From Actinomycetota bacterium (GTDB taxonomy: Bacteria > Actinomycetota > Actinomycetes > Actinomycetales > Microbacteriaceae): DNA of 37,266 nucleotides. Of the stretch, positions 1 to 9,413 are shown one piece after another. The stretch is from NCBI GenBank assembly GCA_009704945.1, contig WLDG01000010.1, positions 1 to 37,266 of the forward strand, given 5' to 3'. Every line of letters starts with the position of its first letter. Within the stretch, counting starts at the first letter, position 1. Below the pieces are notes generated by a model. It did not search any database. It worked only from the letters and a program-made list of their open reading frames with translations, and was not told the DNA's origin. A program made the position numbers and the translations under genes.

Positions 1-571
1 AACCAACACCGGCATAAACACCAATAGTGAAAATAAGGTCATGAGCAAGGGCAAGCAGGGCCGCTGCACTCATCTTCCACGATCGGAAGTAAAACGCCAT
101 TAAGAGCGAAACAATCCCGAGAAACACAAACAAACCGATAAGTGCCTGCCGAGTAATCTCCGCACCCCAATTCGGCCCAATAAAGCTTGATGCCACTAGA
201 GATGAATCCATGTTGAAAGCCTCAGCAAGGGCAAGTCGCACGGCTTCAGACTGTTCGTCCTCCAACTGCTGAGTTTGGATTCTCAGGTCTTCAGCCCCGA
301 CTGTTGTCACCGAGACCTGAGCACCTGGAACGATTGACTGAACTGCGTCTACGGCTACGGATTGTTGAAGCGACTGTGAATTCGTGAGTCTGAATTCGCT
401 ACCGCCCCGGAACTCAATCCCGAAATTAAATCCACCTCTTAACACTGGAAGGGCAACGGAAAGAATCACCACTACCGCGGCAATCGCGTACCAGATCTTT
501 CGCTTGCCTACAAAATCAATAGACCGCTCGCCCGAGTAGAGCCTGTTACCAAATTCGCGCATCCTACTCAT
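1..571 (-). CDS. secF: SecF, protein-export membrane subunit (partial, C-terminus beyond window)
   Basis: SecF pairs with SecD in the plasma membrane to drive late steps of Sec translocation using the proton gradient. About 190 N-terminal residues are visible. They show a cytoplasmic start, a first membrane segment near residues 27-45, the family motif GFNFGIEFRGG at about 47-57, an extracytoplasmic loop, and the start of the transmembrane bundle with the conserved AHD motif near the window edge. I place the start at the ATG at 571 because AAGGAG sits four bases upstream. This overlaps the secD stop by 8 nt, so translation is probably coupled. An ATG at 562 (three codons in) is the alternative. 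The gene is the last visible member of yajC-secD-secF. Identity is secure; only the C-terminal half is missing, cut by the window. Confidence 0.95.
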   Translation of the reverse strand, partial: MSRMREFGNRLYSGERSIDFVGKRKIWYAIAAVVVILSVALPVLRGGFNFGIEFRGGSEFRLTNSQSLQQSVAVDAVQSIVPGAQVSVTTVGAEDLRIQTQQLEDEQSEAVRLALAEAFNMDSSLVASSFIGPNWGAEITRQALIGLFVFLGIVSLLMAFYFRSWKMSAAALLALAHDLIFTIGVYAGVG

Positions 572-2246
572 TGTTCTCCTTGCCCTGCAGCGCTTTTCGC
601 TCAGCAATGGTCTGTCGAATCTCTGCCTGTTTAGAGCTCTTCTTCAACTTAGTTTCAGGAACAGAAGTTGAGAATCTAAATTCACCGCGGCCCTTGTAGG
701 ACGCCTCCTGAGCGGAGAGATCGAAACCAGAGAATCGGTGTCCAGATGCGAAGAATTTGTTTCTTGCAAGCAACTGGACTAGAGGGTGAGTAAAGAGAGT
801 GACCAAAATAATGTTGATTAGGGTTGTCAGTCCCAGAGTAAACGCAAAACCTCGAACTGCCGAGCTTGTCAGAACATACAGAATTACCGCGGCTGAGAAG
901 CTAACAGCGTTGGAAGCAAGAATGGTTCTCAAGGCTCTCTTCCAGCCAGCTTCAACAGCCACTTCAAGGCTCTTACCCTCGCGAAGCTCATCTCGAATTC
1001 TTTCAAAGTAAACAATGAATGAGTCAGCTGTGATACCCACAGAGATGATCAAGCCTGCGACACCGGCCAGCGAGAGTCGGTATCCCTGTCTCCAAGACAG
1101 GAAGGCAACAAAGAGGTAAACCAGCAAGGCAGCCATGACGAGAGAGCCTAGAACCACAGTCGCAAGACCTCGATATTGAATCGTCATGTAAACCATCACA
1201 AGGCCGAAACCAATGAGACCAGCTATGAATCCTGCTTGGAGTGAGTCTTCACCAAGAGTGGCGGAGATGTTCTCCTGGCTCTGAACTTCAAATCCAATTG
1301 GCAGAGCACCATACTTCAGCTGGTCAGCAAGAATGGTGGAGGATTCCTGGGTGAAGTTTCCGGTGATTTGAGCTTGCCCGTTGGTGATCACTGCTTGAGT
1401 TGCAGGTGCAGTAATGATGTAGCCATCCAGGACAATTGCAAATTGGTTCTGTGGAGTTGTTAGTCCAAAAAGCCTTGAAGTTACATTGCCAAAGGCAGTT
1501 GTGCCCTCAGCATCGAATTCAAGGTTGACTGCCCACGTGTTCGTGCTAGCGCCAGTTTGAGTAGTAATAGTTCCAGAGAAAGCATCAGCGATGTTCTCAC
1601 CACGAACTTCGACAGGCCCAAGAATGTATTTGTTAAACAGAAAATCGTCACAAGTGACCAAAGGCTTGGTTGGATCATCAACCTGACCAGGCGACCTAAA
1701 TGGCTGCGAGCAATCAAGTTGATCAAAGTCCTTCTGTACTTTTTCCGTTATCCAAGCCAAATCTGAACCACTGGTGGGAGGCGTGGCTGGAGTGTCATTA
1801 AGAGTGGAAGTATCAACAAGTTCGGTTCCCTCCGCAAGTGGAGTCGACTGCGCTGTTGTTAGAACGGGACGAAACTCCAGCAGAGCCGAGGCTTTGATTA
1901 GCTGCAGAGTGTTTGCATCAGGAGTTCCTGGAATAGAGACCACAATGTTTTCATTGCCCTGGACGGTAACTGTCGCCTCACCTACGCCCGAGCCGTCAAT
2001 TCTTTGACGGATGATTTCAACTGCTTGATTGAGCTGTTCCAGCGATGCTGCTTCGCCATCGGCGATTGAGGGCGTCAAGATAAGTTGAGTACCGCCTTGA
2101 AGATCCAAAGCTAACTCGGGCAGAAAGGTTGCTCCGGGTTGAGCGGTTACTGTTCCCCATGTGATCAAAGCTGCAAAAAAGGCAGCAATTCCACCTACCC
2201 ACGAAAGTTTTCGGCGAGCTGATTTAACGGTTGTACTCTCTGCCAA
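564..2246 (-). CDS. secD: SecD, protein-export membrane subunit
   Basis: SecD partners SecF in the SecDF complex, which pulls preproteins outward after SecYEG/SecA translocation. The 560-residue protein has a first membrane helix (about 15-36), the motif LDLQGGTQL just after it, a large extracytoplasmic P1 region, then LKYGALP and five membrane helices from about residue 335 to 490. The segment GITADSFIVYFERIRDE matches the actinobacterial SecD form. The C-terminal tail after about 500 is charged and cytoplasmic. The start is a TTG at 2246, four bases after the yajC stop, with GGGGAG slightly far upstream; no better in-frame start is visible nearby. The gene lies between yajC and secF and overlaps secF by 8 nt. 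Confidence 0.96.
   Translation of the reverse strand: MAESTTVKSARRKLSWVGGIAAFFAALITWGTVTAQPGATFLPELALDLQGGTQLILTPSIADGEAASLEQLNQAVEIIRQRIDGSGVGEATVTVQGNENIVVSIPGTPDANTLQLIKASALLEFRPVLTTAQSTPLAEGTELVDTSTLNDTPATPPTSGSDLAWITEKVQKDFDQLDCSQPFRSPGQVDDPTKPLVTCDDFLFNKYILGPVEVRGENIADAFSGTITTQTGASTNTWAVNLEFDAEGTTAFGNVTSRLFGLTTPQNQFAIVLDGYIITAPATQAVITNGQAQITGNFTQESSTILADQLKYGALPIGFEVQSQENISATLGEDSLQAGFIAGLIGFGLVMVYMTIQYRGLATVVLGSLVMAALLVYLFVAFLSWRQGYRLSLAGVAGLIISVGITADSFIVYFERIRDELREGKSLEVAVEAGWKRALRTILASNAVSFSAAVILYVLTSSAVRGFAFTLGLTTLINIILVTLFTHPLVQLLARNKFFASGHRFSGFDLSAQEASYKGRGEFRFSTSVPETKLKKSSKQAEIRQTIAERKALQGKENNE
576..581 (-). promoter_or_regulatory. Ribosome binding site of secF
   Basis: On the minus strand this reads AAGGAG, four bases before ATG at 571 and inside the last codons of secD. 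It favours the 571 start over the in-frame ATG at 562. Confidence 0.7.
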
Positions 2247-2250
2247 GTTC

Positions 2251-2508
2251 CTACTTCTCCCCCGCTGAAATTACCTTGCCAACGGCCCCGCGAACAACGC
2301 GCAACTTGCTTCCGGCGGATTCAATTTCAACTTCGTCATCGGACAGGCTGACAATCTTGCCCTTTATTCCAGCATGCAGGATTACCTCGGAGCCGACAGT
2401 TAGCGAGCCTTGCATTAGCTCGATCTCCTTGCGGCGTCTTCGATTCTGCATGATTAGAAGAACAATCAACAGAGTCAGAACGGCAAATAACAGAATGTCG
2501 AAGGTCAA
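2251..2508 (-). CDS. yajC: YajC, preprotein translocase accessory subunit
   Basis: YajC is a small single-pass membrane protein that associates with SecDF. The 85 residues hold one N-terminal hydrophobic helix (about 3-20), then the basic stretch NRRRRKE and a small cytoplasmic beta domain containing GSEVILHAGIKGKI, typical of the family. The start is TTG at 2508 with AAGGA a few bases upstream. It opens the yajC-secD-secF unit: a perfect TATAAT lies 30-35 bases upstream of the start, in the gap after ruvB. The export genes may therefore be transcribed partly independently of the ruv operon. Confidence 0.93.
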   Translation of the reverse strand: MTFDILLFAVLTLLIVLLIMQNRRRRKEIELMQGSLTVGSEVILHAGIKGKIVSLSDDEVEIESAGSKLRVVRGAVGKVISAGEK

Positions 2509-2537
2509 AAGTTTTCCTTACCGAATGGTCCCCCGAA

Positions 2538-2543
2538 ATTATA
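2538..2543 (-). promoter_or_regulatory. Putative -10 element for yajC-secD-secF
   Basis: On the minus strand the 56-nt gap between the ruvB stop and the yajC start contains a perfect TATAAT. A start about 7 nt downstream would leave a leader of roughly 20-25 nt that includes the yajC Shine-Dalgarno. No good -35 box is visible at 17 nt, so the call rests on the -10 and its position. Confidence 0.5.
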
Positions 2544-2564
2544 GGCGCAAAACCGCCCATACCC

Positions 2565-3530
2565 CTAGGAAGCGAGGTGTTCCAAGCCGGTTTGTGTGAT
2601 TTCTCGGCCTCTAGCTGTCCTCGCTAGCAGCCCTGATCGAATCAAGAAGGGCTCAATCACAGACTCGATGGTCTCTGGTTCTTCCCCTAGGGCCACGGCC
2701 AAAGTCGATAGCCCTACGGGCTTCGCATTGAACTTGCCAGCTAACAAACCCAAGAGCTCCCGATCTACTCGGTCGAGACCTCTTCCATCAACACCAAACA
2801 GTTCCATAGATTCAATGACAGTCTGCTCAGAGATCTCGGGGTGACCATTAACAGCCGCAAAATCACGAACTCTTCTCAAAAGACGATTGGCAATTCTAGG
2901 TGTACCTCGAGAACGACTAGCTAGTTCAGAGACAGCTGCCTGACCAATTGTGAAACCTAACCGAACAGCTGATCGATTGATTACCTCTGATAGCTCAGAT
3001 TCGTCGTAAAACTCAAGAAAAGCTGTAAATCCAAATCGATCCCGCAAGGGTGTTGGCAACATTCCGCTTCTAGTAGTGGCCCCAACCAAAGTAAAGGGAG
3101 CGATGTCCAAAGATATAGAACTTGCTCCCGGCCCCTTACCAACCATTACGTCAACTCGGAAATCCTCCATCGCTAGATAGAGCATCTCCTCCGCCGAACG
3201 GGACAGTCTATGAATTTCGTCAATGAAGAGAACATCGCCGTTTTCTAAGGAAGATAGAACCGCTGCCAAATCTCCGGCTGACTGAATGGCAGGACCAGAT
3301 GTAAGTCGAAGACTCCGTTCTGATTCATGAGCAACAATCATGGCCAACGTTGTTTTTCCAAGCCCAGGTGGACCAGCTAGCAGCATGTGGTCTGCTGTTC
3401 GACCATCAATCTTTGCGGCCTTAATAATGAGTGACACCTGGGAGACAACTTTGGATTGACCAACAAACTCACTGAGATTAGCCGGCCTCAATCGCGCATC
3501 GAGCTCTCTATCCTCGTTTTCGAGCATCAC
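2565..3530 (-). CDS. ruvB: RuvB, Holliday junction branch-migration helicase ATPase
   Basis: RuvB forms hexameric AAA+ motors that, loaded by RuvA, drive branch migration of Holliday junctions. The protein has 321 residues, slightly short for the family. Visible are the N-terminal [12 protein letters not shown], Walker [10 protein letters not shown] (about 53-61), Walker [11 protein letters not shown], the sensor-like [19 protein letters not shown] with the arginine finger region, and the C-terminal winged helix. The start is GTG at 3530 or the adjacent ATG at 3527. It overlaps the ruvA stop by one base, so coupling is likely. It is the last gene of ruvC-ruvA-ruvB. Confidence 0.97.
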   Translation of the reverse strand: MMLENEDRELDARLRPANLSEFVGQSKVVSQVSLIIKAAKIDGRTADHMLLAGPPGLGKTTLAMIVAHESERSLRLTSGPAIQSAGDLAAVLSSLENGDVLFIDEIHRLSRSAEEMLYLAMEDFRVDVMVGKGPGASSISLDIAPFTLVGATTRSGMLPTPLRDRFGFTAFLEFYDESELSEVINRSAVRLGFTIGQAAVSELASRSRGTPRIANRLLRRVRDFAAVNGHPEISEQTVIESMELFGVDGRGLDRVDRELLGLLAGKFNAKPVGLSTLAVALGEEPETIESVIEPFLIRSGLLARTARGREITQTGLEHLAS

Positions 3531-4084
3531 TAACCACGCTCGCTTATGATTTTCAGCGCAGCCTTCAGCATTTCGGACTCAGAAAGCTTTGTGTCAAGTT
3601 TCGACAGGGCTGAGCGGGCTATTGATTCATCCGTACCTAATTGCTTGAGTGCCAGTAAAACCCTGTGAGCCGTCGGACTGACAACCAACTGAGTTTTGCC
3701 TGTAAGAGAAATCAAAATTAGCTTCGCCGTTTTGGGCCCGATACCGGAGATGTTCCTGAAAACTTGTTCATCTTGATTTGAAATTGCAGCTGAAAAAGTC
3801 TCTGGATCAAGACCTGAAATAACCGTCATAGCTAACTTGGGCCCAATACCAGAAACGGAACATAGAAGGTCAAACTGCTCCCTCTCTAGCCGGGTGGTAA
3901 AACCAAAGAGCGAAATGTCGTCCTCTCGAACAATCATTCTGGTATGTAAGGTCGTCTCAAGACCTTCAGAAAGATGCATTAGGTGTCTCGGAGCGACAGC
4001 AACCTCAAACCCAACGCCTGCCACTGAAACTGTGACAGATTCTGTGCCTAGCTCAAGCACTCGTCCACTGAGAATGGATATCAC
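3530..4084 (-). CDS. ruvA: RuvA, Holliday junction DNA-binding subunit
   Basis: RuvA binds four-way junctions and recruits RuvB. The 184 residues show an N-terminal OB-fold ([12 protein letters not shown] onward), two helix-hairpin-helix motifs around [11 protein letters not shown] and [10 protein letters not shown] (about residues 75-125), and a C-terminal three-helix domain that contacts RuvB. The start is GTG at 4084, four bases downstream of the ruvC stop. The gene lies in the usual ruvCAB order and overlaps ruvB by one base. Confidence 0.96.
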   Translation of the reverse strand: MISILSGRVLELGTESVTVSVAGVGFEVAVAPRHLMHLSEGLETTLHTRMIVREDDISLFGFTTRLEREQFDLLCSVSGIGPKLAMTVISGLDPETFSAAISNQDEQVFRNISGIGPKTAKLILISLTGKTQLVVSPTAHRVLLALKQLGTDESIARSALSKLDTKLSESEMLKAALKIISERG

Positions 4085-4088
4085 AGCC

Positions 4089-4616
4089 CTAACCTAGCTT
4101 TCGCTTTGCGGCTTTCGTCGCTGCAACCCACTTAATGCGGGCTGGAGTTGAAGCTATTTGCGATTTATTGCCCGCACAGATTGCCACAGCGAGAGCATCA
4201 GCGACATCGGCGGGTTTTGGGGTTTCCTTCAATTTCAAAATGGCAGTCACCATTTGAGCGACCTGAGCTTTGCTCGCCCTGCCGTGCCCAGCAACGGCCG
4301 CCTTGACTTCACTCGGGGTAAAGAACTCAACTGGAATACTGTGCCGATACGCGATTGCCATAAGAGCTCCTGAGATTTGAGCAACTCCCATTACAGACCG
4401 CAGATTTGCCTGCGCAAATACCCTCTCGAGCGCAATTAGTGCTGGTTTGTGTTTTTCAACAAGAACCTCAAGTTCATGAGCGATTTTGCCAACTCTGGAC
4501 GCGGGATCCTCATCCGGACTTGATTGAAACATTCCGTGGAGAACCGATTTGTTAGCTTCAACCAAGGCAAAGCCACACCGGGTTAAGCCCGGGTCAACAC
4601 CTAGGATCAATGCCAT
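4089..4616 (-). CDS. ruvC: RuvC, crossover junction endodeoxyribonuclease
   Basis: RuvC resolves Holliday junctions by paired nicks after RuvAB migration. The 175-residue protein has the RNase H-like acidic residues in place: Asp7 in GVDPGLTRCG, the Glu of ALERVF, and the Asp pair in ADVADALA. The C-terminus is Lys-rich. The ATG at 4616 lies two bases after the yebC stop. The order yebC-ruvC-ruvA-ruvB is standard in actinobacteria and suggests one transcript. Confidence 0.97.
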   Translation of the reverse strand: MALILGVDPGLTRCGFALVEANKSVLHGMFQSSPDEDPASRVGKIAHELEVLVEKHKPALIALERVFAQANLRSVMGVAQISGALMAIAYRHSIPVEFFTPSEVKAAVAGHGRASKAQVAQMVTAILKLKETPKPADVADALAVAICAGNKSQIASTPARIKWVAATKAAKRKLG

Positions 4617-4618
4617 TG

Positions 4619-5365
4619 CTAGCTCAATTGAGCGAGAACGTCGCTACTTAGATCCATGTTTGTATAGACCTCCTGCACATCGTCGAGGTCTTCCAGGGCT
4701 TCGACTAATTTGATGTTCTTTTCCGCGGTGTCTTTGTCGGCATTTATTTTTAGTGAAGAGACGAACTCAACATCGGCACTTTCGTAATCCAAACCTGCAG
4801 ACTGCAGCGCTTCACGAAGTGCTGTCAAAGCGCTTGCCTCGCAAGTGATTACATAGCCATCCCCAGTTGCAGCGATATCGTCAATTGGGTGCTCCAGCGT
4901 CGCTTCCAAGATCGCATCCTCTGAGACGCCATCAGAAACTACAATCACGCCTTTTCGAGAAAATTGATATGAAACCGATCCCGGGTCAGCCAGGTTGCCT
5001 GAATTCTTTGTGAAGGCTAAACGAACTTCGGCCGCTGCCCTGTTTTTATTGTCCGTAAGGCATTCAACGAGAATTGCGACTCCGCCTGACCCGTAGCCCT
5101 CGTAAAGAATGTTCTGGTAATCCGCGCCTTCTCCGTTTGCGCCAGAACCGCGCTTTACTGCTCGTTCGATGTTGTCGTTTGGAACTGAGTTTTTTCGGGC
5201 CTTATAGACCGCGTCGTAAAGAGTTGGGTTGCCTTCGATGTCTGGTCCCCCATTACGTGCAGCAACCTCGATGTTGCGAATCAGCTTCGCCCATAACTTG
5301 GCGCGTCTGGCATCGTTGGCAGCCTTTTTGTGCTTGGTGGTTGCCCATTTAGAGTGACCTGACAT
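4619..5365 (-). CDS. yebC: YebC/PmpR family protein
   Basis: YebC-family proteins are conserved in bacteria; members have been described as transcriptional regulators and, more recently, as helping ribosomes through difficult peptide stretches. The protein has 248 residues, the normal length, and begins with the signature [19 protein letters not shown]. Later it has [16 protein letters not shown] and the acidic three-domain body ([10 protein letters not shown]). The start is ATG at 5365, about 29 nt from pdxT. It heads the ruvCAB block. Family assignment is firm, but its exact molecular role here cannot be read from sequence. Confidence 0.94.
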   Translation of the reverse strand: MSGHSKWATTKHKKAANDARRAKLWAKLIRNIEVAARNGGPDIEGNPTLYDAVYKARKNSVPNDNIERAVKRGSGANGEGADYQNILYEGYGSGGVAILVECLTDNKNRAAAEVRLAFTKNSGNLADPGSVSYQFSRKGVIVVSDGVSEDAILEATLEHPIDDIAATGDGYVITCEASALTALREALQSAGLDYESADVEFVSSLKINADKDTAEKNIKLVEALEDLDDVQEVYTNMDLSSDVLAQLS

Positions 5366-5394
5366 AGTGAACCTAAACTATCGCTTTCCTGAGA

Positions 5395-5949
5395 CTAAAT
5401 TGCATCCAGAAACAGCCTGTGTAGAACTTTTGCACCCGTTAGCTCTGGATGAAAACTTGCCCCAAAGATTTTGCCATGTTGAATGGCCACCGGGTCGCCA
5501 TCTAGGGTTGCGAGCACGCGAGTAGGTCCTGAATCAAGAATTCTTGGAGCTCTTATAAAGGCAACGTTCTCTCGCTCCCCTGAGATCTCAATCTCTGCCT
5601 CAAAGCTATGAGTTTGACCCCCATACGCATTTCTCGAAACTCTAATGGGCAATCCGCCAATCAACTCTTGATCCGGAAGCTTTCCATCTACCTCATCACT
5701 AAGAAGAATCAGTCCCGCACAGGTTCCTAAAACAGGTTTATTGCGAACAAATTGCCGGACGGACTCCATGAGCTCAAATGCGACAAGAAGTTTCGAAATT
5801 GCCGTGGACTCGCCACCTGGAATAACTAAAGCATCTGCTCTATCGAGATCATTCTTAGTTTTGACACTAATGGAGGTAAAACCAAGAGAATCAATCAGGT
5901 TGATGTGTTCGCGAACATCACCCTGCAACGCGAGAACGCCGACTGTCAA
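5395..5949 (-). CDS. pdxT: PdxT, glutaminase subunit of pyridoxal 5'-phosphate synthase
   Basis: PdxT hydrolyses glutamine and channels ammonia to PdxS for the DXP-independent route to pyridoxal phosphate. The 184 residues carry the class I amidotransferase triad: Cys77 in GTCAGL, and His167 and Glu169 in FHPEL. The PGGES loop lies at 44-48. The start is TTG at 5949, directly after the pdxS stop with no gap, so translation is probably coupled. It is a useful internal contrast to the GatD-like protein at 30613-31155, which lacks its catalytic Cys and His. Confidence 0.96.
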   Translation of the reverse strand: MTVGVLALQGDVREHINLIDSLGFTSISVKTKNDLDRADALVIPGGESTAISKLLVAFELMESVRQFVRNKPVLGTCAGLILLSDEVDGKLPDQELIGGLPIRVSRNAYGGQTHSFEAEIEISGERENVAFIRAPRILDSGPTRVLATLDGDPVAIQHGKIFGASFHPELTGAKVLHRLFLDAI

Positions 5950-6843
5950 TTACCAGCCACGCTCCGCAAGTCTGTGTGGCGCGGGCAAATCGTTAACGTT
6001 AATTCCAACCATCGCCTCACCTAAGCCTCGAGAAGCTTCAGCTACAACCTTCGGATCATTGAAGTGAGTCGTTGCCTTAACGATGGCAGCCGCTCGTTTT
6101 GCCGGGTCTCCGGATTTAAAGATTCCAGATCCAACGAAAACACCATCAGCACCTAGTTGCATCATCAGCGCTGCGTCGGCAGGGGTAGCAATACCACCGG
6201 CAACAAACATGACTACCGGCAGTTTTCCGGTAGCGGCGACTTCCTTTACTAACTGATACGGTGCCTGAAGTTCTTTAGCCGCAACATAGAGTTCGTCTTC
6301 GCTTCTCGAGCTTAGGTGAGCAATCTCGCCGCGAATGGTGCGAATGTGCTTCATAGCTTCCGAAACATCACCGGTGCCGGCTTCTCCCTTTGAGCGAATC
6401 ATCGCCGCACCCTCAGTTAGTCTCCGCAAAGCTTCACCGAGATTGGTTGCACCACAGACAAAGGGAACTTTGAACTTCCACTTGTCTATGTGATTCACAT
6501 AATCAGCTGGAGATAAAACTTCGGATTCGTCGATGTAATCAACATCTAGAGCCTCCAGAATTTGAGCCTCTACAAAATGGCCGATTCGAGCTTTAGCCAT
6601 AACCGGAATTGAAACTGACTTGATGATCTGTTCGATGAGGTCAGGGTCGCTCATTCTGGCCACTCCACCCTGTGCACGAATGTCGGCTGGCACGCGCTCT
6701 AGCGCCATAACAGCAACCGCGCCAGCGTCTTCTGCGATCTTGGCCTGGTCGGCAGTAACCACATCCATGATGACGCCGCCCTTTAGCATTTCCGCGAGGC
6801 CGCGCTTAACTAAATCAGTTCCTTCAATTTTTGGGTTTGACAT
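5950..6843 (-). CDS. pdxS: PdxS, synthase subunit of pyridoxal 5'-phosphate synthase
   Basis: PdxS is a (beta/alpha)8-barrel that assembles PLP from ribose 5-phosphate, glyceraldehyde 3-phosphate and ammonia supplied by PdxT. The 297 residues align end to end with the family: [17 protein letters not shown] near the N-terminus, the Schiff-base lysine at Lys84 in MAKARIGH, and the second lysine in [10 protein letters not shown]. The start is ATG at 6843 with TTAGGA upstream. It sits 15 nt after the HIT gene. In mycobacteria the phosphatidylinositol genes pgsA and pimA lie between HIT and pdxS; they are absent here. Confidence 0.97.
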   Translation of the reverse strand: MSNPKIEGTDLVKRGLAEMLKGGVIMDVVTADQAKIAEDAGAVAVMALERVPADIRAQGGVARMSDPDLIEQIIKSVSIPVMAKARIGHFVEAQILEALDVDYIDESEVLSPADYVNHIDKWKFKVPFVCGATNLGEALRRLTEGAAMIRSKGEAGTGDVSEAMKHIRTIRGEIAHLSSRSEDELYVAAKELQAPYQLVKEVAATGKLPVVMFVAGGIATPADAALMMQLGADGVFVGSGIFKSGDPAKRAAAIVKATTHFNDPKVVAEASRGLGEAMVGINVNDLPAPHRLAERGW

Positions 6844-6858
6844 GTCTCAATCCTAAGC

Positions 6859-7386
6859 TCAGCTGACCCAGTTAGAAGCCAGGGTTTGCTGCATCTGGCC
6901 AAGCAGGATGGGCATGGCCTTGGTTTGGGCAATAATCGGGAAGAAATTTGAATCGTTGCGCCACCTAGGAACGATGTGCTGGTGCAGATGTGAGGCAATT
7001 CCAGCTCCTGCAACTTCTCCTTGATTCATGCCTAGATTGAAGCCATGCACTTTTGAGACGCTGGCAAGTGTCTTCATAGCTTGCTGCGTAAGAAGGCCCA
7101 TTTCGGCAACTTCTTCCTCGGTGGCTTTGTCGTAGGTGTCAAAGTGTCGATAGGGGCAAATCAGCAAGTGGCCGGGATTGTAAGGAAAAAGATTCAGCAA
7201 AACAAAGCAGGTCTTTCCTTGCCGCACCACTAAACCATCTTCGGGTGACTTCTTAGGTGCGGCGCAAAATGGACAATCCTCGTCAGCTGGCTGCTGATGC
7301 TCGCGAAGATACACCAGTCGATGAGGTGTCCAGAGTCGCTCGAATCCGTCTTGCATGTCCGAAAAGTCAGACAGAAAGTCGTTCAC
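6859..7386 (-). CDS. HIT-domain protein, probable Ap4A phosphorylase
   Basis: Histidine-triad nucleotide-binding protein of the type found beside thrS in actinobacteria; the mycobacterial member in the same position (Rv2613c) is an Ap4A phosphorylase. The 175 residues include an N-terminal CPFC pair (38-41), which is half of a possible metal site, the LLNLFPYNPGHLL strand, and the triad HLHQH at His133, His135 and His137, followed by IVPRW. The GTG start at 7386 follows the thrS stop without a gap. Since aminoacyl-tRNA synthetases make Ap4A as a by-product, co-transcription with thrS fits a clean-up role. Substrate is inferred from the family and position. Confidence 0.88.
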   Translation of the reverse strand: MNDFLSDFSDMQDGFERLWTPHRLVYLREHQQPADEDCPFCAAPKKSPEDGLVVRQGKTCFVLLNLFPYNPGHLLICPYRHFDTYDKATEEEVAEMGLLTQQAMKTLASVSKVHGFNLGMNQGEVAGAGIASHLHQHIVPRWRNDSNFFPIIAQTKAMPILLGQMQQTLASNWVS

Positions 7387-9372
7387 CTAAACCTGCTTCT
7401 TTTCACTGATTGCATCCAGAATCAAGGCTTGCGCCTGGTTTAGAGAAATGTCGTTTTCTTGACGGCCGTCTCTATACCTAAAGCTGACTGTCCGGTTTGA
7501 AACATCGCGATCGCCGGCAAGGACAATGAACGGGACCTTGGCAAGAGTATGGTCTCGAATTTTTTTCTGCATGCGGTTGTCACTGCGGTCAATCTGAATC
7601 CTCACTCCCTTTTTCCTTAGCTGCTCTGCGAATTCTTCAAGATATCCTGCAAAATCATCAGCTATCGGAACTCCAACCACTTGAACAGGTGCTAGCCATG
7701 GTGGGAAATGACCCGCGTAGTGCTCTGTCAAAACACCAAAGAATCTTTCGATGGAACCAAACAGCGCACGATGGATCATGATTGGCCGATGTCTTTCGCC
7801 GTCACTGCCAACGAACTCCAGATCAAACCTTTCTGGCAAGTTGAAATCCACTTGAATCGTGCTCATCTGCCAGGTTCTACCGATTGCATCCTTGGCTTGA
7901 ACGGAAATCTTCGGCCCATAGAAAGCTGCTCCCCCGGGATCAGGCACAAGCTGCAGTCCTGATTCTTCAGCAACTTTCTGCAAAGTAGCAGTGGCTGTAT
8001 TCCAGATTTCATCGCTGCCTACAAACTTCTTGTTCTCTGGGTCTCTAGTGGAGAGCTCTAAATAGAAATCGTTTAATCCGTAATCTCTCAGAAGATCCAG
8101 CACAAACTTCAAGACGTTCTTGAGCTCTTGTTCCATTTGATCTGGTGTCACAAACAGATGTGCGTCGTCCTGGGTCATGCCTCTAACGCGAGTCAGGCCG
8201 TGCAGCACGCCTGACTTTTCGTATCTATAAACGCTTCCAAACTCGAACATCCTCAAAGGAAGCTCTCGATAGCTTCTAGCTCTTGATTTAAAGATAAGAA
8301 TGTGGAACGGGCAATTCATTGGCTTCAGGTAGTAGTCCTGGCCTTGCTTTCGAAGCTTTCCTTCAGCATCAAATTCAGCATCTAGTTTCATTGGTGGAAA
8401 CATGCCATCGGAATACCACTGCAAATGTCCACTGGTCTCAAACAGATTTGACTTGGTTATGTGCGGAGAATAAACAAACTCGTAACCAGCTTCTTCGTGG
8501 CGCCTTCTGGAGTAGTCCTCCATTACGCGCCTCATAATTCCACCCTTGGGATGGAAGACTGCTAGTCCAGAGCCAACTTCATCGGGAAAACTGAAAAGGT
8601 CAAGTTCGACTCCTAGTTTCCTGTGATCGCGTCGTTGAGCTTCAGCCAATCTCTCTAGATAAGCATCACGTTCTTCGACACTGGGCCATGCGGTTCCATA
8701 GATCCGCTGCAGTTGCTTGTTTTTTTCGTTTCCACGCCAGTAGGCAGCCGCTGTGCGAGTAAGTGAGAAGCCTTTGCCGATCATCCTGCTGTTAGGCAGA
8801 TGTGGCCCTCGACACAAGTCCTGCCAGGCAACGGTGCCATCTGGGTTGATGTTCTGATAAATGCTCAGCTGTCCAGCTGCAACCTCAACGGAACCCTCTC
8901 CCACTTCTCCGCCCTTGAGAGAAATCAGCTCTAACTTGTAGGGCTCTTGAGCAAGCTCCTTTTTCGCTTCGGCGTCTGAAACGTTCTTGCGAACAAACTT
9001 CTGCGATTTGCCAACAAGCTCTTTCATTCTCTTTTCAAGTTTTTGCAAATCCTCCGGCGTGAAAGGCTCAAGAGGATCGAAGTCGTAGTAGAAACCATCC
9101 TCAATTGGAGGACCAATCCCCAATCTTGTTTGTGGGAAAAGTTCTTGAACTGCCTGTGCCAAGAGGTGAGCTGTCGAGTGTCTAAGAATGCTCAAACCAT
9201 CTGGTGATGATATTTCAACACCCTCTACCTCATCAGAGGCAGAGAGCTGATAGGCGAGGTCTCTTAGTTCGCCATTTACGCGAAGCGCGATGATGTTCCG
9301 GTCTTCAAATAAATCAAAGCCGGTGGCGCCCTCACTTACCTGGTGAGTCTTCCCGTAGAGCTTTATTTCCAC
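7387..9372 (-). CDS. thrS: Threonyl-tRNA synthetase
   Basis: ThrRS charges tRNA-Thr. Domains in order: TGS (about 1-60), the second additional editing domain with [11 protein letters not shown] and the YYDF segment, the class II core with [10 protein letters not shown] (zinc-ligand Cys), motif 2 around [11 protein letters not shown] and motif 3 [13 protein letters not shown], then the anticodon-binding domain. I choose GTG at 9372 (661 residues) because AGGAG lies four bases upstream and the TGS domain begins at VEIKLYG. A TTG six codons earlier (9390) is possible but would bury that Shine-Dalgarno. The gene heads the long minus-strand set ending in secF. Confidence 0.96.
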   Translation of the reverse strand: MEIKLYGKTHQVSEGATGFDLFEDRNIIALRVNGELRDLAYQLSASDEVEGVEISSPDGLSILRHSTAHLLAQAVQELFPQTRLGIGPPIEDGFYYDFDPLEPFTPEDLQKLEKRMKELVGKSQKFVRKNVSDAEAKKELAQEPYKLELISLKGGEVGEGSVEVAAGQLSIYQNINPDGTVAWQDLCRGPHLPNSRMIGKGFSLTRTAAAYWRGNEKNKQLQRIYGTAWPSVEERDAYLERLAEAQRRDHRKLGVELDLFSFPDEVGSGLAVFHPKGGIMRRVMEDYSRRRHEEAGYEFVYSPHITKSNLFETSGHLQWYSDGMFPPMKLDAEFDAEGKLRKQGQDYYLKPMNCPFHILIFKSRARSYRELPLRMFEFGSVYRYEKSGVLHGLTRVRGMTQDDAHLFVTPDQMEQELKNVLKFVLDLLRDYGLNDFYLELSTRDPENKKFVGSDEIWNTATATLQKVAEESGLQLVPDPGGAAFYGPKISVQAKDAIGRTWQMSTIQVDFNLPERFDLEFVGSDGERHRPIMIHRALFGSIERFFGVLTEHYAGHFPPWLAPVQVVGVPIADDFAGYLEEFAEQLRKKGVRIQIDRSDNRMQKKIRDHTLAKVPFIVLAGDRDVSNRTVSFRYRDGRQENDISLNQAQALILDAISEKKQV

Positions 9373-9376
9373 GCTG

Positions 9377-9381
9377 CTCCT
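9377..9381 (-). promoter_or_regulatory. Ribosome binding site deciding the thrS start
   Basis: On the minus strand AGGAG is followed after CAGC by GTG at 9372. This favours the 661-residue product over the upstream TTG at 9390. Confidence 0.55.
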
Positions 9382-9413
9382 AACCTGCAACAGTCTAGTG
9401 AGTAAGGCTTACC

